This document shows, piece after piece, positions 6,397 through 11,239 of a DNA stretch of 11,239 nt (its first letter is position 1; the number at the start of each line of letters is the position of its first letter). The notes below the pieces were generated by a model, which searched no databases, was not told the DNA's origin, and saw only the letters and a program-made list of their open reading frames with translations. The stretch spans positions 470 to 11,708 of the forward strand of contig DJAN01000144.1 in the NCBI GenBank assembly GCA_002429615.1, given 5' to 3'. Source of the DNA: Lysobacteraceae bacterium UBA6001. GTDB taxonomy: Bacteria; Pseudomonadota; Gammaproteobacteria; Xanthomonadales; Xanthomonadaceae. Position numbers and translations under genes: made by a program.

Positions 6397-7188
6397 ATGA
6401 GCGACAGCGCCCCCCTGATCCACCCCACCGCGGTGATCGACCCGTCCGCCCGCCTGGCGGCAGGCGTGCGCGTCGGCGCCTTCACCCTCATCGGCGCGGA
6501 CGTCGAAATCGGCGAAGGCACCGAGGTCGGCCCGCACTGCTCCATCCACGGCCCGACCCGCATCGGCCGCGACAACCGTTTCATCGGCCATGTCGCCGTC
6601 GGCGGCGAGCCGCAGGACAAGAAGTTCGCCGGCGAACGCACCGAACTGGTGATCGGCGACCGCAACGTGTTCCGCGAGTTCGTCACCCTCAACCGCGGCA
6701 CTGGCGGCGGTGGTGGCATCACCACCATCGGCAACGACAACTGGATGCTCGCCTACACCCACGTGGCGCATGACTGCCATGTCGGCAACTACTGCGTGTT
6801 CTCCAACAACACCACGCTGGCCGGCCACGTCACCGTGGGCGACTACGTCATCATCAGCGGCTTCGCCGGCGCGCACCAGTTCTGCCGCATCGGCGCCCAC
6901 GCCTTCCTGGGCATGGGCGCGCTGACCAATGGCGACGTGCCGCCGTTCACCATGGTCGGCAGCGATTCGCTCGGCCGCCCGCGTGGCATCAACAGCGAAG
7001 GCCTGAAGCGTCGCGGCTTCGATGCCGAGCGCATCGCCGCGATCAAGCGCGCCTACCGCACCCTGTACGTCGCCGGCCTGCCGCTGGCCGAGGCCAAGCA
7101 GCAGCTGGCCGAACAGGCCGAAAGCAGCAGCGACGTGAAGGACATGCTGGACTTCATCGAACACGCGGAGCGTCCGCTGCTGCGATGA
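6397..7188 (+). CDS. lpxA: Acyl-ACP--UDP-N-acetylglucosamine O-acyltransferase LpxA
   Basis: LpxA catalyses the first step of lipid A synthesis, moving a 3-hydroxyacyl chain from ACP to the 3-OH of UDP-GlcNAc. The product is 263 residues (E. coli: 262). A left-handed beta-helix of hexapeptide repeats covers about 8-190, followed by a helical C-terminal domain containing the family motif GLKRRGF. The catalytic His is residue 125 in VAHDCHVG, the same number as in E. coli, so the two proteins align without gaps up to the active site. Ungapped counting then puts Met at position 173, where E. coli has Gly. This residue is the acyl-length ruler: Met in Pseudomonas LpxA gives C10 and Gly gives C14. 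A shorter chain is therefore predicted. The start is fixed by GGAGG at 6388-6392, four bases before the ATG. The stop overlaps lpxB (ATGA, 7185-7188). Confidence 0.97.
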   Translation: MSDSAPLIHPTAVIDPSARLAAGVRVGAFTLIGADVEIGEGTEVGPHCSIHGPTRIGRDNRFIGHVAVGGEPQDKKFAGERTELVIGDRNVFREFVTLNRGTGGGGGITTIGNDNWMLAYTHVAHDCHVGNYCVFSNNTTLAGHVTVGDYVIISGFAGAHQFCRIGAHAFLGMGALTNGDVPPFTMVGSDSLGRPRGINSEGLKRRGFDAERIAAIKRAYRTLYVAGLPLAEAKQQLAEQAESSSDVKDMLDFIEHAERPLLR

Positions 7189-8417
7189 GCGTCCCACACC
7201 CGGCACCGGTCTCCCCCTCGATCGCCGCGCGGTTCTCCGCGACCGCGACTTCCGCCTCCCGCCCCCCGCGCATCGCGCTGGTGGCCGGCGAGACCTCGGG
7301 CGACCTGCTCGGTGCCGGGTTGATCGCGCAGCTGCGCGAGCGCTTCCCCGGCGCGCAGTTCGTCGGCATCGGCGGCGACGCCATGCGCAACGCCGGCTGC
7401 GAGACCTGGTTCGACGCCAGCGAGCTGTCGTTGATGGGCCTGGTCGAAGTGCTGCGCCACCTGCCGCGCCTGCTCAAGCTGCGCAGCGAACTGCGCGAGC
7501 GCCTGCTGGCCTGGCAGCCGGATGTGTTCATCGGCATCGACGCCCCGGACTTCAACCTGGGCGTGGAGAAATGGCTCAAGCAGCGCGGCATCCGCACCGT
7601 CCATTACGTCAGCCCGTCGGTATGGGCGTGGAAGGAGAAGCGCGCGGAGAAGATCGGCGCCAGCGCCGACATGGTGCTGTGCCTGTTCCCGATGGAGCCG
7701 CCGATCTACGCCCGCCACGGCGTGGATGCGCGCTTCGTCGGCCATCCGATGGCCGATGACATCGACTACCAGGCCGACCGCGATGTCGCGCGCGCCGCGC
7801 TCGGCATTTCGTCGTCATCGCCGGTGCTGGCGGTGCTGCCGGGCAGCCGGCTGGGCGAAGTGAACCGGCTGGCGGAAACCTTCTTCGAAGCCGCCTGGCA
7901 GGTCTCCGAACAGGTCCCCGGCCTGCAGGTGCTGGTGCCGGCGGCGAACGCGGCGGTCAAGCCGGTGCTGGCCGAACACCTCTCGCGCTCGGCGCTGCCG
8001 ATGCTGCGTTCGCACCTGCTCGATGGCCAGGCGCGCACCGCGATGATCGCCGCCGACGTCGTGCTGCTGGCCTCCGGCACCGCCACGCTGGAGGCGATGC
8101 TGGTGAAGCGGCCGATGGTGGTGGGCTACAAGGTCGCCCCGCTGACCGCGCGCATCGTGCGGATGCTGGGGCTGATCAAGGTGCAGCGCTTCGCGCTGCC
8201 GAACATCCTCGCGGGCGAGGACCTGGTGCCGGAGCTGATCCAGCAGGACTGCACGCCGGCGCAGGTGGCCGCCGCGGTGGTCAACTGGTTCAGGCAGCCG
8301 CAGAAGGTCGCCGCGCTGCAACCGAAGTACCTGAAGCTGCACGCCGAACTGCGCCGCGATGCCTCCGCACGCGCCGCCGATGCCGTGGCCGAGCTGCTGG
8401 GCAGGCGCCCGGGATGA
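7185..8417 (+). CDS. lpxB: Lipid-A-disaccharide synthase LpxB
   Basis: LpxB is a peripheral membrane GT19 glycosyltransferase that joins UDP-2,3-diacylglucosamine to 2,3-diacylglucosamine 1-phosphate (lipid X), giving the beta-1,6 disaccharide of lipid A. The product is 410 residues against 382 in E. coli. The extra length includes about 21 residues at the N-terminus, rich in Ala, Ser and Pro, before the conserved [17 protein letters not shown]. With that offset, Glu36, Asp119 (GIDAPDFN) and Arg222 (LPGSR) match the E. coli active-site residues Glu15, Asp98 and Arg201. [11 protein letters not shown] and [22 protein letters not shown] (from about 293) are further signatures. No other plausible start lies between the ATG and the first motif. 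The ATGA overlap with lpxA also supports this start, so the tail is probably real. The stop overlaps the rnhB start (ATGA, 8414-8417). Confidence 0.96.
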   Translation: MSVPHPAPVSPSIAARFSATATSASRPPRIALVAGETSGDLLGAGLIAQLRERFPGAQFVGIGGDAMRNAGCETWFDASELSLMGLVEVLRHLPRLLKLRSELRERLLAWQPDVFIGIDAPDFNLGVEKWLKQRGIRTVHYVSPSVWAWKEKRAEKIGASADMVLCLFPMEPPIYARHGVDARFVGHPMADDIDYQADRDVARAALGISSSSPVLAVLPGSRLGEVNRLAETFFEAAWQVSEQVPGLQVLVPAANAAVKPVLAEHLSRSALPMLRSHLLDGQARTAMIAADVVLLASGTATLEAMLVKRPMVVGYKVAPLTARIVRMLGLIKVQRFALPNILAGEDLVPELIQQDCTPAQVAAAVVNWFRQPQKVAALQPKYLKLHAELRRDASARAADAVAELLGRRPG

Positions 8418-9076
8418 AGCGCGCCACGCCCGGCGCGCTGTTCGTCAACGCGCCCGCGCCGAGCGCGCCTGCGCGCATCGCCGGCGTGGACGAAGCCGGT
8501 CGCGGCCCGCTCGCCGGCCCGGTCGCGGTGGCGGCGGTGGTGTTCGACCCGGCGCGGCCCCGCATCAACGGCCTGGATGATTCCAAGCAGCTCAACGCCG
8601 AGCGCCGCGACGTGCTGTACGCGCGCATCGTCGAGCGTGCGCTGGCCTGGCACGTGGTGCTGATGACCCCGGCCGACGTCGACCGCCTCAACATCTTCCA
8701 GGCCACGATGCTCGGCATGCGCCTGGCGCTGGAAGGCGTCGCGCACGTAGCCGAGCATGCGCGCATCGACGGCAACCGCGTGCCCAAGGCACTGCCGTGC
8801 AGCGCCGAGGCGCTGGTCGGCGGCGACGCGCTGGACCGTTCGATCATGGCCGCCTCGATCGTCGCCAAGGTCACCCGCGACCGCTACATGCTCGACCTGC
8901 ATGCGCGGCATCCGCAGTACGGCTTCGACCAGCACAAGGGCTACGGCACGCCCGCCCACCTGGACGCGCTGCGCCGCCATGGCCCGTGCCCGGAGCACCG
9001 GCGCAGCTTCGCACCGGTGCGCGAGGCACTTGGCCAGGTGGTCGTCGTGCCCGCGCCCGAGGCGCTGCTCATCTAG
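8414..9076 (+). CDS. rnhB: Ribonuclease HII
   Basis: RNase HII cuts the RNA strand of RNA-DNA hybrids and starts removal of single ribonucleotides misincorporated in DNA. The product is 220 residues. The four catalytic carboxylates are visible: Asp26 and Glu27 in [14 protein letters not shown], Asp119 in RIDGN, and Asp138 in [21 protein letters not shown]. The C-terminal signatures [11 protein letters not shown] and HRRSFAPV are present. About 20 residues precede the first motif, slightly more than in E. coli, but the ATGA overlap with lpxB supports this start. It is the last gene of the operon. In many gammaproteobacteria, including (as I recall) xanthomonads, dnaE follows; here a convergent gene overlaps the last 8 bases instead. 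No terminator is visible. Confidence 0.97.
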   Translation: MKRATPGALFVNAPAPSAPARIAGVDEAGRGPLAGPVAVAAVVFDPARPRINGLDDSKQLNAERRDVLYARIVERALAWHVVLMTPADVDRLNIFQATMLGMRLALEGVAHVAEHARIDGNRVPKALPCSAEALVGGDALDRSIMAASIVAKVTRDRYMLDLHARHPQYGFDQHKGYGTPAHLDALRRHGPCPEHRRSFAPVREALGQVVVVPAPEALLI

Positions 9077-9536
9077 GCAGGATGCGGATGCCGGGGTCGA
9101 CGCAGTCCACCGCGGTGGCGACGCAGTAGTCGATGTCCTCCGCCGCGGTCACTTCCTTGATCTGCAGGCGCACTTCCTGGTCGCTGCCCACCCCGCTCGA
9201 CGGGAACTGCTTGCTGCTGTCGGTAATGGTGAACCGCCCCGGTTCGCCCGGCCGCCAGCCGGCCACCGGCACGCCCGGCACCTGCTTGAACTTGAGCATG
9301 AAAGGACTGGCGCCACGCTTTTCCCAGATCACCTCGGTGCCGCTGCGGATCACGCACAGCGTCGGGTTGGCATCGCCGTTGGAGGCGACCTGCACGCGTA
9401 CCGCCGGCACACCGGCGGGCGGCGGGGTCGCACGGCACATCGGCACCTCGCCGGGCGCGAGGTCATCGGGGGCATGCGCGGGGCAGGCGCACAGCAGCGC
9501 GCCCAGGCACAGCGGCAGGCAGCAACGCACGTTCAT
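9069..9536 (-). CDS. Small exported protein or lipoprotein of unknown function with four cysteines
   Basis: I do not recognise this family. The product is 155 residues from ATG at 9536. I prefer it to the GTG 10 codons upstream (9566) because it gives a proper signal peptide and has GGAG (9548-9545) eight bases before it. The N-terminus is hydrophobic and Cys-rich (residues 4-18). LCAC at 15-18 could be a lipobox with Cys18 lipidated; alternatively signal peptidase I could cut after AHA (20-22). The rest looks like a small beta-rich domain: alternating hydrophobic stretches, [11 protein letters not shown] (65-75), a WRPGEPGRF turn (94-102), a [10 protein letters not shown] strand (120-129) and a closing [10 protein letters not shown]. 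The four cysteines outside the signal (34, 61, 138, 145) could form two disulfides in the periplasm. The gene lies 44 bp downstream of the TPR gene on the same strand, so the two are probably co-transcribed. Its end overlaps rnhB by 8 bp. Confidence 0.75.
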   Translation of the reverse strand: MNVRCCLPLCLGALLCACPAHAPDDLAPGEVPMCRATPPPAGVPAVRVQVASNGDANPTLCVIRSGTEVIWEKRGASPFMLKFKQVPGVPVAGWRPGEPGRFTITDSSKQFPSSGVGSDQEVRLQIKEVTAAEDIDYCVATAVDCVDPGIRILPR

Positions 9537-9580
9537 TGCACGTTCTCCGCTTGGGGCCGCCGCCACGGTGGGGTGAAACG

Positions 9581-11239
9581 CTAGGAACCGGGAATGCGCG
9601 CGTCCGCCGCCGCCACGACGAAGCCGCGCGCCTTGAGCAGGGCATCAATGCGTCCATCGGGAATGCCGTGGGTCCGCGCGGTACCGACACAGCGGTTGGC
9701 GCCGCGCGCATCGTCGAGCAGGAACAGCACCTGCGCGCACCACAGCGCGACCTCGCCCGGCTGGTCGCCCGATGCCTGCGCAGCGTTCAACGCAGCCAGC
9801 GCCTGGCGGCGGTCACCCAGGTTGGCGCGATACCAGGCCAGCGCAGCCAGCGCATAGGCATCATCCCCTTTCACCCGCACGTAGGCCTGCGCCAGCTCGG
9901 CGGCGCGGCGGTAAGGCGCCAGGGCGTTGGCGGCGGTACTCGGCGACGCCGCCAGCGCATCGCCCAGGTTGCCCCAATGCAGGTAGTCGTCCGGCTGCAG
10001 GGTCGTGGCGCGCTGGAACATCTCCGCGGCCTGGGCGTAGTCACCGGCGTCGAAACGCATTGCGCCCAGGTTGGTCAGCGCCGCCGCATTGGGCTCGATC
10101 GACAACGACATGCCGAACGCCCGCCCGGCCTGCGCGGTGTCGCCATTGGCGAGATAGAGCCCGCCCAGGCTGCTCCACAGGCCGCTGTCGTCCGGCTGCA
10201 GCTGGGTGGCGCCGAGATAGGCCTCGATTGCCGGCCCCAGTTCGCCGCGCAGCCAGTGGTGATAGCCGAGTGCCTTGTAGATCTGCGCATCGCCCGGGCG
10301 CAGCGCCAGCGCCTGATGGAACAGCGCCAGCGCCTGCGCATCGTGGCCGAGCGCGCCTTCGGTACGTGCCATGCCCACGTAGGCCTGCGCGCGCAGCGCG
10401 GGATCGGCCTGCGCCTTGCGATACAGCGCCATCGCCTGCGCCGCGTCGCCATCGACGCGCGCGATCTCGGCCATCGCCAACGTCCCTTCGGCCAGCGTGG
10501 GATCCATGCGCGTGGCCTGCGTGCACGCCGCCCGCGCGCGGCGGAATGCCTCCGCATCGCTGATCGATTCCAGCCGCCCCAGCTCGGCCCGGCAGATGCC
10601 GGCCTGCGCGCGGGCGAAGTGCGGATCGCGGGCGAGCGCGCGGCGGAAGGCGTCCAGCGCGCGCTCGTAACTGCCCTCGCCGCGCGGCCGCTGCAGTTCG
10701 ACCAGGCCACGCAGGTAGGCGTCGTAGGCGCCCGCGTCGCGGGTGGGCGCGAGCCGCTTGCCGAGCTGGCGGTCAACGTCCGGCAGACGCCCCAGCAGCG
10801 CATGCACCACCTCGCTGGCGAATTCGCCCTGCAGGGCGAACACATCGGCGGCATCGCGTTCGTAGTTGCCGGTCCACAACGTCGCGCCACTGCCCGTGTC
10901 GGTGAGGCGCGCATGCACGCGCAACGTGCCCTGCGCGCGCTCCACGTTTGCGTCCAGCACGTTCGCCACGCCCACGGTACGGCCCCAGCGCTGCGCATCA
11001 AAGGCGGCCAGGTCCGGCGCATCGCTCTGCGCGGGCGCCGCGACCCGCAGCCCCGGCACGCCGGCCAGCGCATTGCGCACTTCGGTGGCCAGGCCATCGG
11101 CGAAATAGCGCTCCTCGCCACGTCCGCCGGCGACGGTGAACGGGCGCACGGCGATGGAGGCGTCGGTCACCGCCGGGCGCGATGGCACCGGCGGGCGCAG
11201 CCACAGCCAGGCGCCCACGCCCGCGGCCGCCACCACGAC
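9581..11239 (-). CDS. Membrane-anchored TolB/FlgO-like and TPR repeat protein, N-terminus outside window
   Basis: The frame is open to the window edge, so the 5' end is missing; 552 residues are visible. The GTG at 11236 lies inside a run of Val and Ala codons and is probably not the start. The visible part opens with the end of a membrane helix (about 1-15, VVVAAAGVGAWLWL). A TolB N-terminal/FlgO-like domain follows (about 24-150: SIAVRPF, then ERYFADGLATEVRNAL, a VANVLDANVERAQGTLRVHARL strand region, ATLWTGNYERD and DVFALQGEFASEVV). Eight to ten TPR-like repeats run from about 187 to 535, for example DYAQAAEMFQRATTLQPDD. In known proteins this tail sits behind either a CadC-like winged-helix DNA-binding domain or a Ser/Thr kinase, so the gene probably encodes a membrane signalling or regulatory protein. 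Which head it carries cannot be seen. Its partner is the small secreted protein 44 bp downstream. Confidence 0.85.
   Translation of the reverse strand, partial: VVVAAAGVGAWLWLRPPVPSRPAVTDASIAVRPFTVAGGRGEERYFADGLATEVRNALAGVPGLRVAAPAQSDAPDLAAFDAQRWGRTVGVANVLDANVERAQGTLRVHARLTDTGSGATLWTGNYERDAADVFALQGEFASEVVHALLGRLPDVDRQLGKRLAPTRDAGAYDAYLRGLVELQRPRGEGSYERALDAFRRALARDPHFARAQAGICRAELGRLESISDAEAFRRARAACTQATRMDPTLAEGTLAMAEIARVDGDAAQAMALYRKAQADPALRAQAYVGMARTEGALGHDAQALALFHQALALRPGDAQIYKALGYHHWLRGELGPAIEAYLGATQLQPDDSGLWSSLGGLYLANGDTAQAGRAFGMSLSIEPNAAALTNLGAMRFDAGDYAQAAEMFQRATTLQPDDYLHWGNLGDALAASPSTAANALAPYRRAAELAQAYVRVKGDDAYALAALAWYRANLGDRRQALAALNAAQASGDQPGEVALWCAQVLFLLDDARGANRCVGTARTHGIPDGRIDALLKARGFVVAAADARIPGS

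Noticed and set aside
9537..9566. GTG start at 9566 for the small exported protein
   Set aside because: It adds ten polar residues before the signal peptide; the ATG at 9536 has a well-spaced GGAG and a normal signal sequence.
8757..9584. 275-codon + strand frame running past the end of rnhB
   Set aside because: It is out of frame with rnhB and antisense to the small exported protein; its composition is that of a shadow frame.

Overview
The window is GC-rich DNA from a gammaproteobacterium, most probably a member of the Xanthomonadaceae (Stenotrophomonas, Pseudoxanthomonas, Xanthomonas or a close relative). I base this on the wording of LpxD, LpxB and BamA, which read like xanthomonad proteins, on the missing skp gene between bamA and lpxD, and on a GTAG-headed palindromic repeat of the kind common in Stenotrophomonas. 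The genus assignment is recall and inference, not a search result.

Region 1 (1-4522, + strand) carries the 3' half of dxr (isoprenoid synthesis), rseP (the intramembrane site-2 protease of the sigma-E envelope stress pathway) and bamA (outer-membrane protein assembly). A good sigma-E/RpoE-like promoter lies in the rseP-bamA gap. It would place bamA under the stress response that RseP activates.

Region 2 (4523-4905) is the only gene-free stretch over 300 bases. It begins with two back-to-back perfect hairpins, the first spanning the bamA stop codon. An intrinsic terminator with a T tract follows, then a palindromic element of about 108 bp containing smaller hairpins. The last 130 bp or so carry nothing I can firmly assign.

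Region 3 (4906-9076, + strand) is a tight lipid A operon: lpxD, fabZ, lpxA, lpxB and rnhB. Three of its four junctions are 4-base ATGA stop/start overlaps. FabZ supplies or competes for 3-hydroxyacyl-ACP, LpxA and LpxD attach those chains to UDP-GlcNAc derivatives, and LpxB joins two units into the disaccharide. RNase HII is a passenger. LpxA has methionine at the acyl-chain ruler position (173), which predicts a chain shorter than C14.

Region 4 (9069-11239, - strand) is convergent and looks accessory. It holds a membrane-anchored protein with a TolB/FlgO-like domain and TPR repeats, whose N-terminus lies outside the window. A small secreted protein or lipoprotein of unknown function with four cysteines follows it. 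That gene overlaps the end of rnhB by 8 bp.

Most of the window is conserved housekeeping sequence. I see no phage, IS element, CRISPR array, toxin-antitoxin or defence system. The most unusual parts are the structured bamA-lpxD spacer and the region 4 pair.
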